Origin: a virus
DNA length: 64,000 nucleotides
Virus record (IMG/VR): IMGVR_UViG_3300007511_001080
Location: 1 to 64,000 of that record
Direction: 5' to 3' (one strand)
The notes beneath the pieces were generated by a model. The model made no database searches. It saw only the letters and a list, made by a program, of their open reading frames with translations, and was not told the origin of the DNA. The position numbers were made by a program, and so were the translations under genes. The stretch's first letter is position 1; every line of letters begins with the position of its first letter. Positions 9,434-16,455 of the stretch are shown in pieces.

Positions 9434-9459
9434 CTCATCCTGTAGCACACAGCGATGAG
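9434..9459 (-). promoter_or_regulatory. bulged RNA hairpin in the hsp20 leader
   Basis: 26 nt: CTCATC pairs with GATGAG, one bulged G, then CTGT pairs with ACAG around a 5-nt loop. Lies 34 nt upstream of the hsp20 start. Same architecture as 9467-9492. Confidence 0.5.
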
Positions 9460-9466
9460 TAGTGAA

Positions 9467-9492
9467 TGAGGTTTCCACTATGGACAACCTCA
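9467..9492 (-). promoter_or_regulatory. second bulged RNA hairpin upstream of hsp20
   Basis: 26 nt: TGAGGTT pairs with AACCTCA, one bulged G on the 5' side, then TCCA pairs with TGGA around a 3-nt loop. It covers the stop codon of the 56-aa gene. No U-run follows, so it is unlikely to be a terminator. Confidence 0.5.
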
Positions 9493-9660
9493 GTCGCGCC
9501 AACCTTCTCCTGCACGGAGATGTTCGCAACGATGTTTGAAAACTATCCAAAATAATTCGATAAGAGAGTCGGCTGAATAATTTCCGGCTCCTTTAACCAA
9601 TAATTTATATTTAGTTTCCATACTGTCTTCCTCAATCATCCAATTTACATGATGTTTCAT
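9490..9660 (-). CDS. conserved small protein, 56 aa
   Basis: From the ATG at 9660 (MKHHVNWMIEEDS); an in-frame ATG at 9711 lies inside the structured leader and is rejected. Core is KYKLLVKGAGNYSADS..ELFWIVFKHRCEHLRAGEGWRD, a pattern I associate with small conserved proteins of T4-like cyanophages. Function unknown. Sits between the structured RNA and hsp20. Confidence 0.65.
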   Translation of the reverse strand: MKHHVNWMIEEDSMETKYKLLVKGAGNYSADSLIELFWIVFKHRCEHLRAGEGWRD

Positions 9661-9670
9661 AGTATATAGG

Positions 9671-9902
9671 TAAAAAAGGGTGAGGTGGGTAGTGGGACTC
9701 GGCGTACCCACAACATCGGAGAACGAACTTCCGTTAGCTTTATTCCTCCGTACCAGAACCCTCGCTGGTAAGCGAGATGTGACCCCCCTCTATTACTAGA
9801 GGGGTAGCCTCGGCACCATCCGTGAACTGTCTGACTATCCAGGCTCTCGACCAGATTATTATCAGTATACCCAAGGTCCGTCAACCTTTTGTTCACCCTT
9901 TA
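9671..9902 (-). ncRNA. large structured leader RNA (candidate manA-type motif)
   Basis: The transcript from the promoter at 9909-9936 runs 240 nt before the next ATG and is packed with helices: a closing stem AAGGGTGA/TCACCCTT (9900-9893 with 9683-9676), AAGGT/ACCTT, CCCCTCT/AGAGGGG, CTCGC/GCGAG, CGGAG/CTCCG with nested AACG/CGTT, and GTGGGTA/TACCCAC. The closing stem is followed by six U. The manA RNA motif is known from marine phages and bacteria, including upstream of ibpA-type chaperones, which fits hsp20 downstream; that assignment is inference. Confidence 0.6.
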
Positions 9903-9908
9903 TTCAAT

Positions 9909-9936
9909 AGTATAACATATATATACGATTTGTCAA
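9909..9936 (-). promoter_or_regulatory. sigma70-like promoter for the structured RNA and hsp20
   Basis: TTGACA (9936-9931), 16 nt, TATACT (9914-9909), extended TGT in front of the -10. Confidence 0.75.
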
Positions 9937-9946
9937 GTGGTCTGAA

Positions 9947-10207
9947 CTACTTCTTGGAATAAATTCCCCAAAGTACCCAAACTGCTACCAAACCTACAAG
10001 ACCTTCTGAACCAAGTTTACTCACAAGAGCAACTACTGACCCAACAATATCAAGACCAAGGAATGGAATTGTGGCTCCAAAAATCACCTGAAGTACGACT
10101 CCAAGAGCGATAATTGCTAAACCAACTTCTGTAAGGTTGCGAATCCAACCCAATACTTTATCTACCATAAAACTTCCTCCATTAGAAGATTTTTTCTTTT
10201 CAGCCAT
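9947..10207 (-). CDS. small membrane protein, 86 aa (holin candidate)
   Basis: A basic N-terminus is followed by two likely membrane segments, about residues 28-50 and 56-83 (LAIIALGVVLQVIFG and LVGLVAVWVLWGIY), separated by a short glycine-rich turn. Small two-helix proteins of this kind recur in T4-like marine phages. No other holin is evident near the endolysin, so this is a candidate; proof is lacking. AAAGGAG site 5 nt before the ATG. Confidence 0.65.
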   Translation of the reverse strand: MAEKKKSSNGGSFMVDKVLGWIRNLTEVGLAIIALGVVLQVIFGATIPFLGLDIVGSVVALVSKLGSEGLVGLVAVWVLWGIYSKK

Positions 10208-10219
10208 ATAACTCCTTTG

Positions 10220-10741
10220 TTATGTGCCTGTTGACCCAAATCCTCCATCTCGTTCAGTTTTTTGAGTTGGTGGCTCTGAGACTTGTACTAAACTATGATA
10301 TACCTTTTCTACCAATTCAGCTTGACATATCCTATCTCCATTATTTATTGTCTTTGGAGACTGAGATATATTAGTTAACATGACAAAAATTGGCTCAACA
10401 TAGTCATAATCAATTATACCTTCACAATTTGTAAGATATATGCCGTCTTTCCAAGCTAATCCTGACCTTGAATGTAGACGAACTGAATAGCCCTCTGGAA
10501 TATCTAAAATTAATCCAGTAGGGACCATTACCCGCTCCATGCAGAATATTTGTATTGAATTACCTTTTATTGGTTTTTCAATAGTTCTATTTAGTGTGTC
10601 TTGATTTACCTTATATTTGGTTCCATCAAGAATACTTGCATGTATATCAAAACATGCTGACCCCTTAGTTGCAAAAAATGGGTCTTTTACACTAGGGTCT
10701 AATTTATAATATTTAAGTGCATCATTCGCTGCTGTCATCAT
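10220..10741 (-). CDS. dut: dUTPase (dUTP diphosphatase)
   Basis: 173 aa. Hydrolyses dUTP to dUMP, keeping uracil out of phage DNA and feeding dTMP synthesis. All five trimeric dUTPase motifs are present: SACFDIHA, HSRSGLA, GIIDYDYVEP, GDRICQAELV and the C-terminal RDGGFGSTG arm. A longer than usual insert separates motifs I and II. The start overlaps regA by 20 nt. Confidence 0.93.
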   Translation of the reverse strand: MMTAANDALKYYKLDPSVKDPFFATKGSACFDIHASILDGTKYKVNQDTLNRTIEKPIKGNSIQIFCMERVMVPTGLILDIPEGYSVRLHSRSGLAWKDGIYLTNCEGIIDYDYVEPIFVMLTNISQSPKTINNGDRICQAELVEKVYHSLVQVSEPPTQKTERDGGFGSTGT

Positions 10742-11141
10742 CTATCCTTTTACTCCCAATATTATATTTCGCCACAAGATTCCATTGGTCCTTCTCTTTG
10801 AAAGAGAGAATCTTGAGCTGATTAAGAGGAACTGTCAATTCCTCTGTATCATTAGGATTAACCAATTGGATTAATCCCCACTCAGTTAAAAGGTTTGCTA
10901 CTGTATTTCTTCTTGCTTGATCATTTTCTGAAAAATTTGTGGGTTTACCATCAAGTGCAAATAATTCTTTAAAATGTACAATAAAATATCTACCCTGTTT
11001 ATGTAAAATATGACAAGATTGATATAATGTTTTATCTTTACGAGAAGCAACTCCAATCCTTGTCAAAGTTTCTCGTACCTTCAGAAAATCATCTGGATTC
11101 TCCAAGGTGCATTCCACCATCGTTTCAATAGATACATTCAT
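10722..11141 (-). CDS. regA: RegA translational repressor
   Basis: 139 aa. An RNA-binding protein that represses early phage mRNAs at their initiation regions. The strongly conserved core is visible: DDFLKVRETLTRIGVA, KTLYQSCHILHKQGRYFIVHFKE and the final WNLVAKYNIG. The order gp62-regA matches T4. ATGA overlap with gp62. Confidence 0.93.
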   Translation of the reverse strand: MNVSIETMVECTLENPDDFLKVRETLTRIGVASRKDKTLYQSCHILHKQGRYFIVHFKELFALDGKPTNFSENDQARRNTVANLLTEWGLIQLVNPNDTEELTVPLNQLKILSFKEKDQWNLVAKYNIGSKRIDDDSSE

Positions 11142-11518
11142 TTCTCCACTCCACCTTGATTCAATTTATCTTTGATAAAGGCCAGTTCATCCTTAGTAAG
11201 CACGCTAAGAGCATCTTTGGCCTTTCCATTACTGAATCCATAATACTCTTTCACAACATCTAAGTCATGTAGCTTTTCGGGCTTCAACCATTTACTGTAC
11301 CTTTTTTTCTGTCTGATACTATTTAGTAAATAGTCAAACTGAAGACGAGAATCTAGGTGTGCATTTTGGTTCATTTCATTGGCTTGAAAGATAGTATCCA
11401 TGAAGAAAGATAACCCACGATTTACGATGAAAGCAGAGTATTTCTTCTCTGCAAACTCATCTACGAGAACATCTTCCTTCGTTTCATTGATAGCCTTTAG
11501 ACAATCAAACGGACCCAT
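11138..11518 (-). CDS. 62: clamp-loader small subunit gp62
   Basis: 126 aa, shorter than T4 gp62 (187) but similar to marine relatives. It joins gp44 to load the gp45 clamp. Recognised by its position before regA and by its helical sequence (FDCLKAINETKEDV, DYLLNSIRQKKRYSKW). Here gp44 and gp62 are separated by three inserted genes (HNH, glycosyltransferase, 99-aa protein). Confidence 0.85.
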   Translation of the reverse strand: MGPFDCLKAINETKEDVLVDEFAEKKYSAFIVNRGLSFFMDTIFQANEMNQNAHLDSRLQFDYLLNSIRQKKRYSKWLKPEKLHDLDVVKEYYGFSNGKAKDALSVLTKDELAFIKDKLNQGGVEK

Positions 11519-11804
11519 CTTCCACCCATTTCAATACATTTGCTTCTTTCTTTTCCCTTGCAGGATACCAGATTGCTTTAGTTTTAGTCGTTATGTTTTC
11601 TTGACCAACTTTTTTGGCAAACTCTCTCAAGTCCTCTTCACAATCAAATCTGACTCTCATTAGATGAAATTGACCTTTTTCTGGATTATCAAATTCTGGC
11701 ATGTCATCCCAACCAAAGGGAGTTTCTTCGACATAATCTTCATCAATGAATCCCATAAGACTAGTAGCATTTTTATCTGGAACCTTATTTAATACATTAC
11801 CCAT
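11505..11804 (-). CDS. conserved phage protein, 99 aa
   Basis: Contains FHLMRVRFDCEEDLREFAK, GQENITTKTKAIWYP, a small alpha-beta domain I recall also as a C-terminal module in phage ParB-like proteins. Function unknown. Overlaps gp62 (14 nt) and the glycosyltransferase (8 nt). Confidence 0.7.
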   Translation of the reverse strand: MGNVLNKVPDKNATSLMGFIDEDYVEETPFGWDDMPEFDNPEKGQFHLMRVRFDCEEDLREFAKKVGQENITTKTKAIWYPAREKKEANVLKWVEDGSV

Positions 11805-12744
11805 ACTGGACTTCCTTTTCTAATTGTTTCGGGAACTCTTTTAAAACCAAACCATACTCATTGTTTCCCTTTGGTATATTTAGCCCACTTTTTAGGATAG
11901 GTTTTTGTTTGTATCTGTAATAATCCACATAATGATGCCATCTGTCATATTTCCATGTGACTCTGGCAACATCTGGATGTTGATTTGCAATAGACTCTGC
12001 AAACTTTCTTCTCTTGTCAAATTTCTCACCACTCCTAGACTCTTTACCGCCTGGGTCATCTACTGCATAGACTTCTTGGGTATTACCACCTTTCATAGTC
12101 ATGGAAGCAGCCTTACCGATAAGAAAACAATTGAACAACATAGTACAAAGACCTGCCTTCAAAATTCTAATACTAATATCAGTATCTTCATTATACAACC
12201 CACGCCATCTTATGTCAAGTGTGTTATCAAGTAGAATACATGAATATATTCTTGTATTCAAAACGTATGGTGGTCTTTTAGATATAGCAGGAATTATGAA
12301 ATCATAATTCATACCTGCCATGCCAACATTTGTATATCTGTCAACAAAGTTTTCCAAGATTCTAAATGGTGAACCACTTTCAACTTGTAGTTTTCTATTC
12401 TGGTGTAAACGATAGAGTGGTGCCATGTTGTCATCAAGAATCCAATGTCTCTTGTGACCCTCTGACTTTGAATGTTCATAAACCCAATTACGAACAGGGA
12501 TTGAACCACCCATTGTATCTGTGACTTCACACCTCACAGCATAAAGTGGATTCTCTCTGAAATCTTTAGGAAGTGCCAGTATCTTTTCTTCTGGTACGTT
12601 CTCAGCATAAGCATCAAACTCCGAATCTTCAACAACCATCCGATACGGCACACCATACTTCTCAAGCATTTCCTGAGTAAGTCTAAGGCCATTTTCGTAA
12701 CGACCTTTTGAAATAATGTAAATAGGATATTTTGGTTTCATCAT
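11797..12744 (-). CDS. TET-associated-type glycosyltransferase
   Basis: 315 aa from the ATG at 12744, after GGAG. Features I associate with the TAGT family: N-terminal YPIYIISKGR, LDDNM at 103-107 (nucleotide-sugar/metal site), YTNVGMAGMNYDF near 137-149, NTRIYSCILLDN near 163, WRGLYNEDTD near 180 and MKGGNTQEVYAVDD. Family members are thought to glycosylate oxidised 5-methylcytosine or related bases in phage DNA. No TET-like dioxygenase was found in this window. A GCTAAATA late-like element lies just upstream. Confidence 0.8.
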   Translation of the reverse strand: MMKPKYPIYIISKGRYENGLRLTQEMLEKYGVPYRMVVEDSEFDAYAENVPEEKILALPKDFRENPLYAVRCEVTDTMGGSIPVRNWVYEHSKSEGHKRHWILDDNMAPLYRLHQNRKLQVESGSPFRILENFVDRYTNVGMAGMNYDFIIPAISKRPPYVLNTRIYSCILLDNTLDIRWRGLYNEDTDISIRILKAGLCTMLFNCFLIGKAASMTMKGGNTQEVYAVDDPGGKESRSGEKFDKRRKFAESIANQHPDVARVTWKYDRWHHYVDYYRYKQKPILKSGLNIPKGNNEYGLVLKEFPKQLEKEVQYG

Positions 12745-12780
12745 ATCAACTCCTTTCAATACTATTTAGCATTATTTAAA

Positions 12781-13188
12781 TTACGTTTTTCTTGCATGAT
12801 AGATTTCAAAGCATCTGGATGATTCTTTTGCTTTTTCCGTTTCAATTACATGACATATTTTACAGAGAACATCACACTTTCTAATCTCTAAAAAAAGATC
12901 ATGTATATATTCTCTATTAATTTTTTTATATTTCTCGTTTCTTCTACTACCTGTCCCCGCAATACGTTTTACCAATCCATTCATTCCTGAACCACCTTTT
13001 CCTTGACCTACAACTTTGGGATGTTTATCCAAAGGATCTCTATGTGCAAAATCTAATCCCAAACCACCGCACCTATTTCCATCATAACCACAATCTCTAC
13101 ATCCAATAGCCATTTTTATTTTACGAATCCAATACCATCTTCTCGCTTTAATCCTATCTCTTTCTGCAGTATTTGTTGGTGTTCCCAT
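12781..13188 (-). CDS. HNH endonuclease (free-standing, likely homing)
   Basis: 135 aa. A zinc-type HNH layout: C-R-D-C pair, then LDFAHRDP (first histidine), then CDVLCKICHVIETE with a second C-x2-C and histidine. A basic N-terminus with three tryptophan/tyrosine residues would bind DNA. It is inserted between gp44 and the rest of the clamp-loader operon, and its ATG overlaps the gp44 stop (TAATG). This is the pattern of a mobile homing nuclease beside a conserved replication gene. Confidence 0.8.
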   Translation of the reverse strand: MGTPTNTAERDRIKARRWYWIRKIKMAIGCRDCGYDGNRCGGLGLDFAHRDPLDKHPKVVGQGKGGSGMNGLVKRIAGTGSRRNEKYKKINREYIHDLFLEIRKCDVLCKICHVIETEKAKESSRCFEIYHARKT

Positions 13189-14132
13189 TACTTAAACTCA
13201 CACTCTACCATAATTTCAGTCAGACAGGCAACAAGATTAATTTCTTGGTCTACCACAAATGCTGACTTGTATTGATAGTCAGCAATAATCAAAACTGCCT
13301 GTGGGACAGATTGAGGTTTGAGATGCATGTTGAGAACATCATACATTTTTCTGAATACTCTGACTACATCCGTATCCATGTTTGAGTTTGCCCACTTTCT
13401 CATTTCAGAAAACTTCTTGTTCTTGAGATAGTTGACCAATTCAGTAACATTAATTTCTGAAATAGATGAAAGAATACCTGTATCAATTCTACCACTTGCA
13501 GAATATTTTTGTAACTCGTTTATTATTCTACGGAAATCTCCAAAGTGTTTAGCAACAAGTTCTCTGACAACTCTTTTGTCATACTCAACTTCATTCTCTT
13601 CAAGTATCTGGCAACATCTTTCAAGATACCTTATACCAATTTTTGGTTTCTCGTTTACTGGAATAAAGAAGTCAAAGATAGCACAGCGGGAATGGATGGG
13701 ATTAATAATACGAGTAGGATAATTACAAGTAAAAAGAAAAGAGACATTATTTCCAAATCGTTCAATGAAACCTCTTAGTGCGGGTTGGACAGAATCGGGA
13801 TTCATGTAATCAGCCTCATCCATGATGATGGCCTTACGATTGCCCGTCATGGAAACCGAACTACAATATTGTGTCAGTGTGGTTCTAACAGTGTCGATGT
13901 TTCTACCTTCATCAGAGCCATTGACCATTAGGTAATCCGTATTTGTCTGTTCACAGAGAGCCTTGGCAGCAGTAGTCTTACCAGTGCCAGGCAACCCTGT
14001 GAAAATCAGATTTGGGAGTTTACCTATTTCAACGAATTCTGAAAAAGTTTCTTCAAGGTCACTCGGTAGAATACATTCACTGATAGTCTTAGGCCTGTAC
14101 CGCTCGACCCAAAGAAAATCATCTCGTTGCAT
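13188..14132 (-). CDS. 44: clamp-loader large subunit gp44
   Basis: 314 aa, T4-sized. AAA+ ATPase that opens the gp45 ring with gp62. Walker A GLPGTGKTT (46-54), Walker B AIIMDEADYM near 105, arginine-finger region HSRCAIFDF near 150. The start overlaps the gp45 stop (TAATG). Confidence 0.95.
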   Translation of the reverse strand: MQRDDFLWVERYRPKTISECILPSDLEETFSEFVEIGKLPNLIFTGLPGTGKTTAAKALCEQTNTDYLMVNGSDEGRNIDTVRTTLTQYCSSVSMTGNRKAIIMDEADYMNPDSVQPALRGFIERFGNNVSFLFTCNYPTRIINPIHSRCAIFDFFIPVNEKPKIGIRYLERCCQILEENEVEYDKRVVRELVAKHFGDFRRIINELQKYSASGRIDTGILSSISEINVTELVNYLKNKKFSEMRKWANSNMDTDVVRVFRKMYDVLNMHLKPQSVPQAVLIIADYQYKSAFVVDQEINLVACLTEIMVECEFK

Positions 14133-14788
14133 TATCCTCCAAATGTTGAGTCAGATTCAGTTGCGATAAAATATTGAAGATTACTGGAAGTGTGGGAAAA
14201 TTTTGAAATACCCTTTGATGTCAATTCAACATCATAATCACCTGCATATAATTTAAGGTTTTCAATCTTGAATACCATATTGAAAACCATATCAGTTTCA
14301 CCAAGTTCTGACCGATACTCATCAGAGGATGTATTATGTACATCGGTGGCAACAAGATTTATCTTGCCGTCTTTACCCTCTACACAAATATGTGGAAGAC
14401 CCAAGAGTGTTGCAGCCTTGATGGTCTGATTAAATTCAGCATTAGTCAAAATAAATTTAATTTCTGCCTCAGGAAAGGTCAATTCCTTCTCTGGTGGAGA
14501 AACAATCATTGTAGGGTCTGCAAACATATAGTCCACCTTACCACCGATTTTCATGGTCTTATCACCAATTTCCATTTCTGGGTCTGGAAAAAGATTCATG
14601 ACCCCAAGCAATTTGTTCAAATCATAGATTGCAAAATTACTTGGAAAAGTTTCAGGAATCTCAGCATTCACCAGAATATTTTTCTGTGCCGAGATTGTTG
14701 ATAATCTGTTTCCCGACTTGAACTGCAAGTTCTGATTGATACTGGCAAAGTTCTTGAGTAAAGAAACAGTTTGTTCACTTAATTTCAT
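14132..14788 (-). CDS. 45: sliding clamp gp45
   Basis: 218 aa. Trimeric processivity ring for gp43 and, in T4, the activator of late transcription with gp55 and gp33. Recognised by length, two-domain clamp pattern (KMFADPT-like YMFADPTMIV, VATDVHNTSSDEY) and position before gp44. Own promoter at 14817-14845. Confidence 0.92.
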   Translation of the reverse strand: MKLSEQTVSLLKNFASINQNLQFKSGNRLSTISAQKNILVNAEIPETFPSNFAIYDLNKLLGVMNLFPDPEMEIGDKTMKIGGKVDYMFADPTMIVSPPEKELTFPEAEIKFILTNAEFNQTIKAATLLGLPHICVEGKDGKINLVATDVHNTSSDEYRSELGETDMVFNMVFKIENLKLYAGDYDVELTSKGISKFSHTSSNLQYFIATESDSTFGG

Positions 14789-14816
14789 AGTATACTCCTT
14801 ATTAAATTATATGATT

Positions 14817-14845
14817 AGTATAACATAGTATTTTTAAATTGTCAA
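14817..14845 (-). promoter_or_regulatory. sigma70-like promoter for gp45-44 operon
   Basis: TTGACA (14845-14840), 17 nt, TATACT (14822-14817), extended TGT. The -35 overlaps the end of the upstream glycosyltransferase gene. Confidence 0.75.
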
Positions 14846-15801
14846 CTCTTCTTCTTCCTCTTATCTCGTGCCATTTTTCTCCGCTCCGCACGAGAGAGCT
14901 TTCTACCTGCTTCTTTTTCAACAGCTTCTTCCTCTTCTTTAGTCACAAGTTGCGGTCTTGTTGTGGTATCCATACCATGCGCTGCATAGTCAAGATTAGC
15001 AAGAGCTGGAAGTTGACCATTGAAAACATAATTTCCAATATGACCAAGTTTCATCCAAGGACATAAGTAAGTTTTGATTCCAATCTTTCTAGTGAACTGA
15101 CAGAACATATAATCTTCTGACAGATAGCGGTCACTCCCACTTGAACCTTCACCTGCAAAAGCATCAGAGTCAATGACAGTATCAAAGAAGGCATGAATGT
15201 ACCTTGAACCATCGAAATTCTCTGACCGATTGTGGTCTGGTTTATAGTTGAATTGTGGATAAGCATCTCTGAACTTTTCAAAGACCTCTCTTGCCACTAG
15301 CATGAAACCTGTACCGATTTCAAGTACTTCAACTGGTTCAGTAATTTTGATTTCATTTGTTCCACCTGCTGGATTGAAAACAAAATCACCAGTATACTCT
15401 TCAAGTTGATTTGGGTCTTCATCTGCCAAACCCGCATCAACTGCATTTCTGACCTTTTCCCAAGCAATACATTTCTTAGGATATGGTGCACCAATGATGT
15501 CTTTGTCAAGTGCAGCAAGAGTCAATACATCATTTGGATTGAAGTGAATGTCACTATCAATAAACATCAAATGAGTGTAAGGGCTTCTCAAAAATTCATC
15601 TACAAGATAATTTCTTGCACGTGTGATAAGACTCTCATTGAAAAGATAGAAAAACCTTATGTCCATTCCATACTGCGTTGAAATGGTTGCAAGGTCACAT
15701 GAAGACTTTGTGTACATACCTGAACACTGCCCTCCATACATTGGAGTTGCCACGAAAATCTTTTTCTTTCGTAGTTCCTCAATTTTTATTTCTATTTCCA
15801 T
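14842..15801 (-). CDS. glycosyltransferase-like protein (GT-A fold)
   Basis: 319 aa. IFVATPMYGGQCSGMYTKS opens a nucleotide-sugar fold; FIDSDIHF near residue 80 is a DxD-type metal site; IIGAPYPKK and SEDYMFCQ..R..GI..Y..P continue the GT-A pattern. The last 30 residues are very basic (SRAERRKMARDKRKKKS). It could modify DNA, cell surface or virion; with the TAGT gene next door DNA modification is plausible but unproven. Confidence 0.75.
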   Translation of the reverse strand: MEIEIKIEELRKKKIFVATPMYGGQCSGMYTKSSCDLATISTQYGMDIRFFYLFNESLITRARNYLVDEFLRSPYTHLMFIDSDIHFNPNDVLTLAALDKDIIGAPYPKKCIAWEKVRNAVDAGLADEDPNQLEEYTGDFVFNPAGGTNEIKITEPVEVLEIGTGFMLVAREVFEKFRDAYPQFNYKPDHNRSENFDGSRYIHAFFDTVIDSDAFAGEGSSGSDRYLSEDYMFCQFTRKIGIKTYLCPWMKLGHIGNYVFNGQLPALANLDYAAHGMDTTTRPQLVTKEEEEAVEKEAGRKLSRAERRKMARDKRKKKS

Positions 15802-15809
15802 TAATCTCC

Positions 15810-16151
15810 TTAGTACTGGTTTTCAAAAACATTTGCTGTAGTTTCTTCTTCATTACCGAGCACTACAGTCTCATGCTCTACTTCCCTAAATCCATCATCT
15901 TCTGGGGGTGGAACTTCTGTATTTTCAGTCCACATTGTATCTTCAAGATTTGAAGAAAATATTCTGTTTTCTCTGTCGCCATGATTTACTGCTCGTACTT
16001 CATCTACATAAATGAAACCACCTATAACTAAAATATCTTGCACTGCACGAAGAACATCTGTTAAAGAGAGGTCTTCATTTTGGCCTATCTCAATTCTGGC
16101 AGTTTTATTGCCACTATTGAAACAAAATTCATAAGTATCAGCTTTGTACAT
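15810..16151 (-). CDS. hypothetical protein, 113 aa
   Basis: From the ATG at 16151 (MYKADTYEFCFNS); longer openings lie in the overlapping small membrane gene. First 70 residues form an alpha-beta domain (RIEIGQNEDLSLTDVLRAVQDIL), the rest is acidic and probably disordered. Function unknown. Confidence 0.65.
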   Translation of the reverse strand: MYKADTYEFCFNSGNKTARIEIGQNEDLSLTDVLRAVQDILVIGGFIYVDEVRAVNHGDRENRIFSSNLEDTMWTENTEVPPPEDDGFREVEHETVVLGNEEETTANVFENQY

Positions 16152-16314
16152 ATCGCTCGTATGTTGGAAGGGTTGATTCAAAAAGTTTCCAGCCAAAAAA
16201 CAGGAAACCAACTGCAAGTGTAAGGTCTGCATACTTATAATCAAGAATCACAAGTGCGACCATTACCATCGTAAAAGATACAATCCATTTGAATATTCTA
16301 AAAACTTTGTCCAT
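16138..16314 (-). CDS. small membrane protein, 58 aa
   Basis: Read from the gap; ATG at 16314 with AAAGGAA eight nt upstream. Two likely membrane helices: residues 10-25 (WIVSFTMVMVALVILD) and 30-42 (LTLAVGFLFFGW). Overlaps the next gene by 14 nt. Function unknown. Confidence 0.7.
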   Translation of the reverse strand: MDKVFRIFKWIVSFTMVMVALVILDYKYADLTLAVGFLFFGWKLFESTLPTYERYVQS

Positions 16315-16341
16315 GTTAAATTCCTTTCACTAGAACATTAT

Positions 16342-16421
16342 AAAAAAAGTGGTAGTGAATGGGCTCTTTTTGTCTTGGCGGTCACATCCCCTGACCGCTT
16401 ACTTGGTTTATCACTACCACT
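16342..16421 (-). terminator. long terminator hairpin or small RNA downstream of cobS
   Basis: An 11-bp perfect stem AGTGGTAGTGA/TCACTACCACT (16421-16411 with 16358-16348) ends in seven T on the minus strand. Its loop holds a second stem, GCGGTCA/TGACCGC. A good promoter at 16428-16455 would start transcription almost exactly at the first base of the stem, so this may be a discrete 80-nt RNA or an attenuator for the genes below rather than only the cobS terminator. Confidence 0.75.
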
Positions 16422-16427
16422 CTATTT

Positions 16428-16455
16428 AGTATACCATATTTTAGAAGGGTGTCAA
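16428..16455 (-). promoter_or_regulatory. sigma70-like promoter at the end of cobS
   Basis: TTGACA (16455-16450), 16 nt, TATACT (16433-16428), extended TGG. The predicted start falls at the edge of the hairpin 16342-16421. An ACTAAATA late-like box overlaps it. Confidence 0.65.

Noticed and set aside
9657-9896. 79-codon minus-strand frame
   Set aside because: Coincides with the highly structured leader RNA and overlaps the 56-aa gene start; no ribosome site.
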